A stretch of DNA of 64,000 nucleotides. It comes from Gigantopelta aegis (Eukaryota; Mollusca; Gastropoda; Neomphalida; Peltospiridae). The stretch is taken from the NCBI RefSeq assembly GCF_016097555.1, contig NW_024533092.1, forward strand, positions 1-64,000, given 5' to 3'. This document shows, piece by piece, positions 49,778 through 62,409 of this stretch. Under the pieces are notes generated by a model. It ran no database searches. It worked only from the letters and a program-made list of their open reading frames with translations, and was not told the DNA's origin. The position numbers and the translations under genes were made by a program. Within the stretch, counting starts at the first letter, position 1. Each line of letters opens with the position of its first letter.

Positions 49778-50754
49778 ATGGGTATTCTTTCTAACGCTCC
49801 TCAAGGCTTTCCAGAAGCTGTCTCCATGTTGAATGCCTTACCTCAAGGGACTACTAGCAGAGATGGTAAGAATATTGTACTATATCTTAATTAGTGCATT
49901 TTGTCCCCTGTTTAGGCACAGGATGTCATTGCATTTCTTCAGTATCAAGTGGCTTCATGAATATTAATGATTATGAATTGGTATGCCACAACTGACCAAT
50001 CAAAACAACTGACGCACAAGCAGATCACATGACATTGTAAAGTCTTGTTGCTAGACTCCCTTGACATAGGAATGGGAGTCTGGGAATGAGACAAATATTG
50101 TACACACCCACTATTATATGAGTACATATTTTCTAGTCTGTCACTAGATTAGCTTCCAGTAATCCTATAAAGATCAAAGCTCAAACTTGTGTCAACGCAC
50201 TAACCATATCTTCAGTACACACCCCTTTTACCATAACAACCTCATAAATTATTCATGATACACAGATCTGCAGCTGCTGAAAATCTTACAGTTGATACAT
50301 TAGTAACTGAATTAAAGAGTTCATTATTATTTCAAGAGAGTTCTATAGCAGTATTGAGAGAAGTATGGAAAAATGAAGGACCATCTTTAATATCACTCCC
50401 AAAACAGACATTATCAGTAGGAGAGGTAACCTAGCAACCAAAATACATATCAAACCTTATGAATAATTCTTAGTTACTCTCTATGGATTGGAAGTGGGCA
50501 TGGCTAGGAGTTCTAGTGGATGTCGTTCACTTAACACACCACATGTTACATTACAATTACAAGTAACAGAATCACGTGGTATAGTCCAATATCATAACAT
50601 TGAAATGAGTCTACCAGAATTCCATGTGAGGACCTTCTTATCCTTTCATGTATTCATCCATTTTAATGTCCATTCAACTGTTTGTCCATTCTCCTTACTA
50701 TAGAATTTTGCTAGTCAGTTAAAAGAAATGTCTAATGCTTTAGAGACAGCTTAA
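49778..50754 (+). CDS. COMMD6: COMM domain-containing protein 6
   Basis: COMMD proteins form the decameric Commander complex, which recycles membrane proteins from endosomes; COMMD6 is its smallest member. Exons: 49778-49865 ('MGILSNAPQGFPEAV'), 50274-50425 ('ENLTVDTLVTELKSSLLF'), 50474-50625 and 50704-50754. The COMM domain is unmistakable: 'LLSMDWK', then 'GMARSSSGCRSLNTPHVTL', 'NIEMSLPEFH' and 'NFASQLKEMSNALETA', ending at a stop. Between WK and GMA the frame shifts by one base with no other damage, which I read as a missing base in the consensus. It is longer at the N-terminus than mammalian COMMD6, having an N-terminal helical part. Confidence 0.92.
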
Positions 50755-50881
50755 CAATGGACTACATACAATAATATAATGATTGTGATATAGTGTGTAT
50801 GTGTGTATAATGCTTGTTATTAATAGTTAATAAAAACATTTTACAAAACACAATATAAATATTAATATTATTATTTGCTAA

Positions 50882-52193
50882 CTAAATTCCTTCTTCATTT
50901 TCTAAGTCACCTAAATCTTGAAATAAAGACTCATCGACTTCAACATTATCTTCTAATGTAAAATTCCTCATCAACTAAAGAGCAAGAAATATAATTAATT
51001 AATTGACTTAATTTAAGGGGCATAGAGTATAATTCACAAATATTTTACCTTCAGTGAGAAATCTTGCATCAGAGAGAGCTAATGAAGCATCTCGTTCAAA
51101 CATTTGTTTCCCTATAATAATAAACAATATAGTTATAACCACACCCACTAACCTCAATCTAATTACAGTGTGTGGGCAGTCCATACATACCAGTTAATTT
51201 TACAGCAGTAGTTGTGGTTGTTCTCATCTCTCTTTCTCTTCCATAAACTGTTTCTTCCATGCCATAAAGGTTTCCATGGTAACAATTGTCCCTTTATATT
51301 TCTCTTCTTCCTTTCTCTTTGCCTCTTCTTCTTTCTCTCTCAATTCTCTCTCAGCTCTTGTTCAAAATCCTTCTAACACCTCTAATAACTTATCTTGCAC
51401 TGATGATGTTAATGTATAAATCATAGGAATACCAAGATGTCCTCAGCCTACCAAGAACAAAGAGATAACAACATGTTAATATACTTGTATATATATATAA
51501 TAATATATAATAAATGAAGTCATTGTTTTCAAGTAAGTTTAAAGTTCAGACTTCAACTCATCAAGTGATGACCTATTTCACTTCTAGTTCTAGAAATGAG
51601 GATGTCCCTTTATTTATTATTATAATTATTATACCATACATGTATACAGTACCTGTTCTTTGTTAATAGTTGTTGTATGCGGGTGGGGTCTATATTTGAT
51701 GAGTGTGATGAGAGAGTAATTATAGGGACAATATCAGGATATGATCAGGTAATTCAAACTGAATGACACAATGAGCTAATGGACAGATAGATATAAAAAT
51801 AGATGGATATAGCAACTACAAATAGATCAATAGTTAAAAATGGACAGCTGTTGGATAAGCATAATAGATATTATATTTATGTATAATTGCATGTAATAAT
51901 ACATGTAAGTTTAAAAACCTTTATTTCCATTCAGTTCGGAACTAACAGTTATTTCAAAGCTCCATGAGATGAGGAGAATTCTACAAAGAAACATTTCTAT
52001 AAATACTCTAATTAAACAAACATGAAAATAATTTTAAAATAAAGTACGAACAACTACTTCACCTTTAAATTCCTCCTCAGTATAAATTGATCGAAACAGC
52101 TTCTATCTCTCCATCTTGTTCTTCTTTATAATCTACAAAGAGAAAGAGAATTGTACATAATTTGTATTACACACTAAGTATGTATGTACCCAT
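50882..52193 (-). CDS. RWDD1: RWD domain-containing protein 1 (DFRP2-like)
   Basis: Partner of the translation GTPase DRG2 in known animals. Minus-strand exons: ATG+G at 52190-52193; 52063-52132 ('DYKEEQDGEIEA'); 51919-51980 ('SFEITVSSELNG'); about 51657-51752 ('YPDIVPIITLSSHSSNIDPT'); 51191-51447 ('LGIPMIYTLTSSVQDKLLEV', then 'GTIVTMETFMAWKKQF'); 51049-51111 ('GKQMFERDASLALSDARFL'); 50882-50974 ('NVEVDESLFQDLGDLENEEG', stop). The RWD domain is followed by a charged coiled coil and the acidic tail. Three 1-base frame breaks occur inside conserved protein, again consistent with consensus errors. Tail-to-tail with COMMD6, 127 bp between stop codons. Confidence 0.9.
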
Positions 52194-52280
52194 GCTGTCG
52201 GCCACGCCTACTAATTATTTCGAGATTTCAATATTTGTTTTAACTCCTTTAATAAGAAATCATTACGCCCATTTAATGGC
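52194..52280. promoter_or_regulatory. Bidirectional promoter between RWDD1 and WTAP
   Basis: 87 bp separate the two ATGs, so one compact region must serve both genes. No TATA box seen. Confidence 0.6.
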
Positions 52281-55200
52281 ATGGCGGAGAAGTTAGAGAA
52301 AGGTGAGGAACGATAGCTGTAAAATCAATAGTATAAACTCAAAATGAACGCACAGTATGTACCCAAACTATACAATATAAATATATTGTAATTTAACTAT
52401 ATAATGCAGTGTTTGGGTAGTGGGCATTATTTGGAAATACCCACCTTGATATAGATGATGTGATCTAGTGTTGTTTTGTTCTTTTCTTGTTACTAGGTAC
52501 CAAACGAGCCTTTCTCCGAGTGATCATGTCAAGACAAGAAAGAGGGTAGATTGAAATAACACAAGATACTTTGACAATAAAAAAACAAACACTATTTTAC
52601 AACAACCTAAACTAAACTAACACTATTAACTGTTAACTTTTTCTCATTACATATTCATTATTTTTTTCCACATATCGTACCAAATTTTTATCCGTATAAG
52701 TAGCAATGTTGTCATGGCAACAACTATGAATATATAATGAGAAACAGTTTCATTAAGTTTTATTAATTAAATTAATTAATTACAGGTGAAATTAAGTCCA
52801 GCTGATATTAAAGATATGAAACGTGACAAAATAATAGCAAGGTATTAATTATACTAGTTATATTAATAGTTATTAATAGTTATTAATAGTTGGAAACAAC
52901 AAGATGTTTATATTGATAGTCTCTTAACGCAACTTGAGAGTTCATCGGCTGAAGATGTAGCAAGGTATGAATGGATGGATGGATGGATCAATGGATGCAT
53001 AGTAGGGGTAAATGGATGCATGCTGAGATAAATGGATCTATGGAATATGTTGTTGATTTATGTTATGAATGTAATGGATACATTGTTTAATGGATGAGGA
53101 GTATGTGAATACATAGTGTTTTAATGGATATATAATTTGATTAATGGATATATGAGTTGATTAATGGATATATGAGTTGATTAATGGATATATGACTTGA
53201 TTAATGGATATATGACTTGATTAATGGATATATGACTTGATTAATGGATGTATAAGTTGATTAATGGATATATGAGTTGATTAATGGATATGTAAGTGAT
53301 AATGGATGTATAAGTTGATTAATGGATATATAATTTGATTAATGGATATATGAGTTGATTAATGGATATATGAGTTGATAATGGATATGTAAGTTGATTA
53401 ATGGATGTATAAGTTGATTAATGGATGTATAAGTTGATTAATGGATGAATATAAGTTGATTTTAGATGTATCAGTCACATAGAGAGAATTTTAGAACTAA
53501 AGTGGATCTAAACACACACACACCCTCTCTCACACCCACCCACACACACACACACACACCCACACACACACACACACACACCATACACACATACTCATGT
53601 ACAGGTTAAGAGAGTCAGAATCAAAGCTCCAATCACAGGTTCAAGAAACTACAAGACGAGAGAATGTACTAAATATGAGACTAGCTACTAAACAAGAAGA
53701 AATGAGAAAAACCTATTAGTCAGTAACCATAGCAACTACACTATACTATGAATTATCAAGCTATAATTAACTCTCCAATATTTATTTTATTACAGTATCA
53801 TGTTAAAATGGAATGTTATTCTAATGGTTAACTGGTTAAAATTGTATGTAGTTATATTGTACCTAATAGTGTATTATATATCACTACATTAGTATGTATA
53901 TGGACCTTGTAATCTTACTATATAGATGTCTTAAGTACAGTGGTTTGAATGATATACTGTAGTATTATTGGTATGGGATTAGAACAAGTGTCCTGAATAT
54001 AGAGTGTTCTTAATGAGATTTTCACTATATTTTATGCTATTATTGTTTGCTGTATATCTATTGTAGGCTCAATTCAAGATTTAAAAGAGTCCCAGAACTC
54101 AGAGAGTAGTAATCTTCATAATATGTTAGTTGATCGAAAAAAAAAGCTGTTAACTTAGTTTTCAACAAATGTCGACTGGGACTTAAAGAGTCACGAGATA
54201 AATTAGAGCAAGCTCAAAACGACTTGAGTGCATGGAAATTTACACCTGACAGGTGAGAGCTAGGACAATAGTTTGATAGTTGAGTCATCTTGTTTACTGT
54301 TAATTTATATGGCTTTATTGGTCTATTATGATCTGTTGCTATTGTTTTGTAAATATATACTATCTGTAATAGTGGCAGGTTAAAAACAGGGACCGTATTT
54401 GGGTAGATACAGTTATAATACTGTTTAAATATAATATATTGGTTATTTATGACATAATATTATGAATATTAATATAAGTGGAGGGTTTTTTTTCTAGTGT
54501 TACTGGGAAGAAAATTAATGTCAAAATGTCGTAGCTTGCTCCAGGAAAATCAAGACTCGCGGCAAGCAGATATCACAAGGTTATGGGTAGCCCAGCTGGA
54601 AGCCGAGGCATCGTTACATAAGAAACATTGCAAGAAATTAAAGGAAACATACGAGGTAAGACATGATTGTATTTGGTTCATAATAGTACTTAGTTCTTCT
54701 TAATTCCAATTATTATTAACATTGTATTACCTCATTTTGTTGGCTTTTGTTGGACGTTTGTTGTTGGCCTAATATCATATGTACCACAATGGATATTGGT
54801 CCCCTGTTTTATTAATATTTTTATATCCATTGACTGATACGGAACATTTCCTAAAAATATGATAAGACATAATTATAATGATATATAAATTCTAGGAGTT
54901 CCCTTGTTTATGATGTATACTATTTCATAATTGCTATATAATAGATTATACCTATTAGATATTTGTAATATCAAATAAAATTAAATTATAAGACCATCTT
55001 ATATAAACAAACACTATGTATGTAGTACAGTGACTTTTGATTGTCTTTTTGGTTCCTACAATGTAATAATAATATATCATTATACAAGTTATAATATGGC
55101 ATAAAAAAAATTGATCTTAAGTTCAAAAATTTAACATCAATTTTGTTCATTAATAAAGGGCTTACCCACATTATAACTCTATTTTTATAATACTTGTAGA

Positions 55201-55291
55201 GCTCACAGAGTGTGTGATTGCAACAAGATGAGAAGGAGAAGCTCTAATGGCCACCATTATTAGTTTACAACAGCAATTAAAAACAAGCTAA
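52281..55291 (+). CDS. WTAP: WTAP, regulatory subunit of the m6A mRNA methyltransferase
   Basis: WTAP holds METTL3-METTL14 in nuclear speckles and affects splicing. Exons: 52281-52302 (likely start, 'MAEKLEK'); about 52501-52547; 52787-52840 ('VKLSPADIKDMKRDKIIA'); 52890-52964 ('WKQQDVYIDSLLTQLESSS'); about 53606-53720 ('LRESESKLQSQ', 'RRENVLNMRLATKQEEM'); 54066-54251 ('DKLEQAQNDLSAWKFTPD'); about 54498-54655 ('CRSLLQENQDS', 'QLEAEASLHKKH'); about 55200-55291 ('EALMATIISLQQQLKTS'). This is the conserved N-terminal coiled-coil half. The low-complexity C-terminal half of vertebrate WTAP is not seen, and the stop at 55289-55291 may be its true end. Frame breaks occur in the second, seventh and last exons. 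One intron carries a large minisatellite. Confidence 0.9.
52640..52744. mobile_element. Inverted-repeat element in a WTAP intron
   Basis: Arms 'tttctcattacatattcat' (52640-52658) and its inverse with one mismatch (52726-52744), with a 67-bp non-coding centre. MITE-like hairpin; no family assigned. Confidence 0.5.
53090..53470. repeat. Minisatellite of 20-bp units in a WTAP intron
   Basis: About 19 copies of 'ttaatggatatatgagttga' with point variants ('gtataagttga', 'atatgacttga'). Directly repeated with no spacers. Confidence 0.95.
53514..53600. repeat. CA microsatellite
   Basis: Interrupted (CA)n run with 'ccctctctcacaccca', just upstream of a WTAP exon acceptor at about 53605. Confidence 0.9.
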
Positions 55292-58200
55292 AGATGTTCT
55301 GATAGATAAAGTGAAGGGGGCGTGGCTATCAATGAAAGGACGTCAAACAAGATTAATGGTCCTGTTTGGGTTCTGCCCATATCATATGGGCGGAGTTAAG
55401 TTAGAATCACCTCGGAGTCAGGGTAGGTTTAAATATAGTCATTTTTGTTATTTGTGATTCATGCTTTTTTGAGATTATCTGTAACACGCCATGTATGGGT
55501 GGTCTCTTCCATTGTCTTTTTGTATTACACATGTAATAGTTATTGTTATTGTAAATTAATTGTCTTATCTTTTATCTCTTCTCTATCTCTTTACCGAACT
55601 TGTTATTTGCAAATAATTAAATGCATCAGTTTTCCAACCATTTAAAAAATTTCAGTAACTAATGTTATTAAAATTTTATCCTAATTAAAATATTTGCGTT
55701 GTAAAACAAGTCTTTTAGATAGAACAATGAGTTAATTATATCTACATTAATATAATTAAGATAATGAAGGATGCTGTCATAGTTACTGTTATATACTGAC
55801 AGAATACTATGACATCCTCTTAAAATGTATGAAATTCGTAATACACACATTTATATAAATAATTATTTATAATATAATTAATACGAAATATAATTAATAT
55901 TTTCCACATATATCTAATAAAACTGTCTTATATAATGTAAACAATATTACAATATAAGATATGTTGACAGCTGCTCTATATATTTCACGCTATTGTTATA
56001 CAAGCCTTGTAACTGATCCTTTAATACATACAATGTACATTATATGTAATTCACTACCAATATATTTCCTATACTTAATGTACATGTCATTAATACATAT
56101 ATATAGGTTTATAGTAATTCATACCAATATATTTCTATACTTAATGTACATGTCATTAATACATTATATATAGGTTATATGTAATTCATTAAACAATACA
56201 TTTGTATACTTTAATGTACATGTTATTAACATATGTAATTTACATAAAAACATAAACCACATGTACACATGTACCTGTTACATAATAAAAAGTAGTCCCA
56301 ATAGAAGCCTTAATAATGAACTGTTGTCAATCATTTACCATCATAGTCTAGCCTTGTCTAAAAGATTCAACTGTATGATCAAATCGTTTAAATCATTGGT
56401 GTCACAGACTTTACATTTCTTAGAAATGTCTGAATATTTACTTAGTATGAGAGTTGTCTTAATATGAGTCACTACCCTATATGTGGACAGCTGGCTTATG
56501 ATTAACCTCAATTCAACTAGTAAACATCAATTTACTAATATAGTTTATATTATATGTAGCTAATGAGTTATTGTCTCACAATACTTGGTAATGGACAATA
56601 TGTAATCGTGGGGTATCTTGAATTTGGTAATGTTCTTGTGATACCAGATAAACTGCTGCTCTCTTAGAAACTTCCAATAACATTTTGACAATTTGCTATT
56701 AAGACTTTAGAGGACTTACTGAATTTTAGGCATGTTAGTGTTAGAATAGTAATTCAGTATTATTTATATCTCATATAGTACATTATCATGTCTATCAATA
56801 GACATTATGTAATTTTGGGAGATATTGGGGCCCTAGCATGGGGACTATTAGAACAATTCCTAATAATCATCAAATAAAGAGATGTGTACTATTTATAGCT
56901 GGATATGAGAATTGTCTAAACATTCAACAATTGATGATATCGGGAGTGGTGATGGTATAATAAATGTGTAATGTCACTTTGAACATCTTGGTCTTTTAAA
57001 AACAGTACATCATAAAATATAATTGTTCAAAAATAAATGAATAAATTGTAAAAATATAAAAGGACACGATACAATACATAATATGACTAAATATGGTCTA
57101 AATAATTTCACTTGATAAGAACGATATTGACCAATAGGTACCATTACTGGGAATCATTACGTTGCAAATAACACTTACATTAGTTTCTTGTGATGATCAG
57201 TAAACAGGTCACGCACACACAATAAAAATAAAATTATGACCAATACAAACTGACACAGTAACTAGTTGGAATAAAATTACAAGAATGAATTTAATATACT
57301 TGACAATACAAACCTCTCAACTTTAACCCAGACATGTACTATAATATCTAACTATGTACTATTGTCCTTCTAATTGAATTATCTCCAGACAAACCCAGAC
57401 ACTTCACAATTATCTCACTATTTATTGGACTTTCATTTGTCAAACACATTGAGATAACACCGACAACCACTATGACCTGTGTTCAAGTACCTCAAGCAAC
57501 ATTACAATATAATTGTGGTATTCTTTGGTTGTGGTTTGTTAATTCTTAATCATCCTATGCCCAATGCTTGGAAACTGCATGTATACATAATACTATATAG
57601 TATTATGTGAATGGGAATTATTAGCCATTCAAAGAATTATGTCTTAAATTTGTCACTTATAATAGTATTGGATATTTTAAATAGTATGAATTCTATTGTG
57701 GATGTGGTAAATAGATAAGTTTGCTATGGTAACTAATGACATTTATTAGTCTAGAGCTTCTTGATGTAGATATTCAAAGTTGCCCATGATAGTATTGATG
57801 TTCATTATAGTCTAGAGATAGCTATCTTAGGTGACTGTGTTAAGTACTGATTTAGAACTACTAATGGTAGACATCTAAAAACACCATGTAAAGTATTCAT
57901 GTTATTATCTAGACTTGCATTATATTATGATAGTGATTTCATAGATGTCACTATTAGATGTTATATAATGTTGATGTATTCTATCTCATTAAACATCAAA
58001 TGTATTGATCATTTAAATGTACTCAACATGACCTAACAACAACGTGGTGATAATTATACATATGAAAAGACACTATACATTGTTTGTAAAAATAACATAG
58101 GTGTCTTACTCTATAGAAGGTAATCCAAGGAAGGTCAGGGGAAGGTATACCCTTCTAAGAAATCACTTTCCATCACAATAGCTAGATGAGGAGTAACTTT

Positions 58201-61020
58201 TAAATTCACTTCTTAGTAAGTGTAAGTTAGATTCAATGGTAACCTATACATCTTTGATCTCTAGGTTATAGTACAATCAATTATTACTTTCCTCTAGAGC
58301 TATATATACCATAGATTCTTATAGATTAAATAGTTGTTGCCATGGTAAACATACTTACAGGGACAGTTATGTTTACTTCAACCACATGTACAAACATTCA
58401 ATTTGTCTGATGTCATAGTTTCTGAATTTGTATTGTTTGTAATATTTATAATAAAATTGGATTTTCTGGTATTGTCTACTATCCACATAAGCTAATTAAC
58501 TTCCTAGTACCACACTAACCTGTGACTTTACGGTCAAGGTCAGGTCCATATAGTACTACTCGATTGTTCTAGGGAACAACTACATTTCATTAGACATACC
58601 TACCTACCAGTTTTAGGTAATAGAGGTTATAGTTAACCACAACAAGTCGATATCATCTCCCATATACTATCTAATTTGTTCACAATAGAATATCTTTATT
58701 AGTGAAACATGTAAGTGGGTAGACAGTCTGTAGCCATATATATCATACTTTTTACTTTATAAACTCACTAACTAAGTATAGTCTATTATACTATAACCTA
58801 ATTATGTGGACAGTTCACATGCATTTCCAAGAATTCACTGTTATGTGTTACAATGACCATATTCATTGTATCTACAACAGTACAAAATTTTAAATAACAG
58901 GCTTTGTTTGTTTACGATATTATTATATATTATTATTTGATTGTTTTTCTCATTAATAAATGACTTGTCTGATTCCAAGAAATCTTGTCTAATATCAGCA
59001 AATAAGGGTAATGAATAAATTACACTTCCTCTTTGATATTATTCATAACTAAGCTGACACATGCTTTATTATCAGCAAACCTTATTTCCAAATAGAGGTT
59101 CTCTTCATGACATCCGTTGTTGTGATGTTAATGCTTTCTTGTAATGGTGCATTAATACACATATCACAAGAAAAAGTACAGTTTTGATGACATCCTAAGA
59201 TTCACTTTAATTGAATAGATATTTTAACACCATATAACTTCACTAGAATTGAGAACATAACCACATTATTAAGACTAAGTACTTTCTAAAATATATGAAG
59301 GCAGATCATTTCATTAGAAATGACATTTGAAATAGGACACTATAGATGATAAGGAAAGATAAAAGATTAAGTAATACCCATATAAATATGAAAATACTAT
59401 GAATGTAATTGAGAATATACTAGAACAATCAATATTGGGTGAGAATACATGACAGTTATCATGACATATTTTAAAGGTGACATAATGATAGTGAATAGTG
59501 ACATATAGTAAATTTAATTGTTGGTATTAGTACGGTTAAGTTAAAAATCATGTTTTTATATTATTATGATTGAAATATATACTGTTAACAATCATACATT
59601 TAGTAAGAAACTAGTTAGTTCCCAATAGTTGTCATTTTGAGAAAACTTTTCTGATAAGATTAGATACAATATGACAATCACTTCTCATACAATCAACTGC
59701 AAATAGTCCAGAAAATCATGATTCATTCAGGCTTGAATGTTGTAACAAGCTATGCAATGTAATATGATCAGAATACTAAGAAACTGTTCAATCATCTGTT
59801 ACAAACATGTTCCACATTGTTGTTATCTTGTAGAGAAAAGTTCCATTTAATGATAATGCTAGTACCAGGATATATGTGTGAATCGTTAATGACATATACA
59901 TACCAATATCATCACCGTGAATGTGGTCATCTGATACAACAACAGCAAGTCATTTTGTCAATTGAACTGTACCAGGAATATGTACATAGCAACATATGTT
60001 GTCCATAAGTAGTTATCTTGTATGAACAGTTTTATACTCAGTTTATATCTGTAAGTAGAGATCAGTTGAGATAACTTGTTTAGTATCTATAATTTATCTT
60101 TAAAATTAATCATTCTATATGATATATTATTAAGTATGTAATAAAATTTTTAATATTTCAGTAAAGGTCAGTTTAAGTAGACTGTGGTCTTTTCGTTAAA
60201 ATTATATAATTGTTTAATTTTACAATTACTTTCATACCATTTTATCACAATGTGTATTTAACCTCTTCATATAACCAAGTGTGTGTGCCAATCATAACAT
60301 TGTTTCTAAGAATTATCTATGGTATACTGTTCGTTGGTATAGGCCCATTATTAATAAAAAATATGCTTGCGATTATTTGATAAAGATCTTATCCATTCCA
60401 TTCAGTTTAAAGTTTGTGTGTACTTTAGGGGCTATCTGTCTTTACTAATGTTACTTTAGTACATTTGAGAACTCTGTTAAAGGAATTAATCTCCTTCTTT
60501 TTAATAGATTAAAAAGAATAATACTTACTGAGTCAACTTTCTAGGTGTAATGTGTCATAGACAAAGGAAATCATCATTGATATTAAGTAGTAGTCTGTAA
60601 AGTATACATTTCAAAGTCAAGGTAAGATATCGGTCCTCTAGCTAGACTTAATTATTTAATTATTATTATATTTAGATATTATGTATGTGTTTTAAAATTT
60701 GGTCATTTTAAACGAGTACATCAAATGATGTTAATTCATCAAAAAATCATGTTGAAATTGAATATTGCTTTAATTTAACGCTAACAATACATCATTCGTT
60801 GTTCCAAGTAGATTACTACAGCAATATGATGGGAGTCAAAGGGGATGAGATTTATTTCTTAACATATTGCAGTGTTTAGTGCTTTCCCATAGCAACATTG
60901 TTGGCATTTAACAGTGAAATAGTACTGCTGTCATTACAAGAGCAAATTCAACTGAAGCCAGCGTGGTTTCCTCTCAACAAATTATAGTAACATATTCATT
61001 GCTTCCTAGTCAATTAATAT
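55292..61020. other. Long AT-rich non-coding interval
   Basis: I found no convincing exon here. ORFs are short, lack known protein patterns and are rich in I, Y, S and L codons as expected from AT-rich DNA. It includes the tandem repeat at 56030-56245 and a perfect 22-bp palindrome CATAATACTATATAGTATTATG-type at about 57585-57606. Isolated exons or non-coding RNAs cannot be excluded. Confidence 0.5.
56030..56245. repeat. Tandem repeat, about three units of 70-75 bp
   Basis: Unit containing 'accaatatatt', 'tatacttaatgtacatgt' and 'cattaatacat', repeated with small changes. Confidence 0.8.
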
Positions 61021-62409
61021 CTTCAATGGAATTCACTAATGTGGTGCGGATTAGCGTGCCAGCACGAGATGGTTATAAATAAAAGAGCACTCAGTGCATT
61101 AGCAGTTACTATTTGCGACAGAGAAAGACAGGTTTTTAAAAAGTGTCTTAAAAATGCCTTCAGACGTCATTTTGCTTTTCGTGTCCTCGTCGGTGAAGTG
61201 CCTTACCGGATTAACACACGAAGAGTCGTGGCTATGTTGAAAGCAAAACCTGTGGACGGCCTTTGCCAGTACCACAAGAAGTACTGGGGAGTATGTAAAC
61301 GGCGAGAAAGAGGTCCAAAAGTTTCCAGTGACTCCTTACCAATTGTTGCTAAGATTGGGCAGACATGCGAGACATCTGCGTTCTTTATTTACGTCGATGG
61401 TACTTTTACAAAACACTCTGGAGAAAGGGAAAACAAGGTAGGACAAAAAAAATGATAAATAATAACAATATTAATGTGATTATTAAAAATCTTTTTTGAT
61501 GTTTTAAAATATATTATGTTGTTTTAAAGACAAAATTATTGCCACTTTTTATTTCTGTTATAGATTGATACGGGGTTTTCAAGATAGAGGTGGAACGAAA
61601 GAATTTCCTCTTTGCTCTACCCAGATTTGCTCGTAACGAGGTCAGTACAATAGATTAACAATGTGATCAATCTGATAAGAACGTGAAATTAAAGTAATAC
61701 ACCCTCCTTGTTCAAAACCTTGACACATATTAAAAGGAGAACTTGATATACTATCAAGTATTTATACATTATATAAAGTAAAGACACTGAGTATACAACA
61801 GGTGTCCTTAATAAGATGCTTCAAAGACTGAATTATAATTAAGCAAATAGCATCTTTTTCTCCCTTGACATTAATTAAAAAACATTTGCTGAGGTTTCAA
61901 TAGTGATCTTTTCAATATATTTTAGCACATATTTCCTCTATACTAGTACTCACAGTATACATTAACATCCACTCTATCTAACTCTAATTAACTTTTCTCT
62001 CTTTTAACTTTTAGACAGACAGACTTGAACCTTCAAGGAAGAAGAAGTTGGCTGTATTACTTTTGTCAGAAAAAGTGGAAAATTTGTCAAAGAGGAATAC
62101 CGGCCCATTAGGATACATCAGTTCTGTCAAGCTAACAAGAAAGATGCTGTTAGGTAACTAGTGGCTCCTATACAATGTCAACAACGAAGAAAGGACGATA
62201 TTTAAATAGAACGTCGTCCATATGATGTGAAATTGAAGAAATTGTGGGCAAATTGATGAAGAACGTGGACGTGTTATGTCCATTATCGTATGGGACATAC
62301 ACTAGAGGAAAATGGGAATACAATTTTAAAATCTATTGACTGGACGAAACAAACCGAGTTCTAGAAACATCAAGCATAGGCATGAAAGTTCTGAAGCAGC
62401 TGAGGGTAA
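61021..62409 (+). CDS. Unrecognised spliced gene
   Basis: A 138-codon open frame at 61039-61455 is basic and cysteine-containing ('VFKKCLKNAFRRHFAFRVL', 'CETSAFFIYVDGTFTKHSG'). It meets a donor-like site 'aacaag|gtagga' at about 61437. Further on, 62036-62152 reads 'GCITFVRKSGKFVKEEY' and 'IHQFCQANKKDAV' up to 'g|gtaact', and 62240-62405 reads 'NVDVLCPLSYGTYTRGKWEY'. Base composition is less AT-rich than its surroundings, which supports real coding. I do not recognise the family. The basic stretch followed by beta-strand-like text would fit a DNA-binding protein, but that is only a guess. The start is uncertain: another ATG at 61026 opens a different frame ('MEFTNVVRISVPARDGYK') that stops soon after. 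Confidence 0.5.

Noticed and set aside
53090-53470. CRISPR-like regular repeats
   Set aside because: The units abut directly with no spacers; it is a minisatellite in an animal gene intron.
56261-60008. Short frames at 56261-56467 and 59817-60008
   Set aside because: No similarity to anything recognised, no splice context, amino-acid make-up as expected from AT-rich noise.
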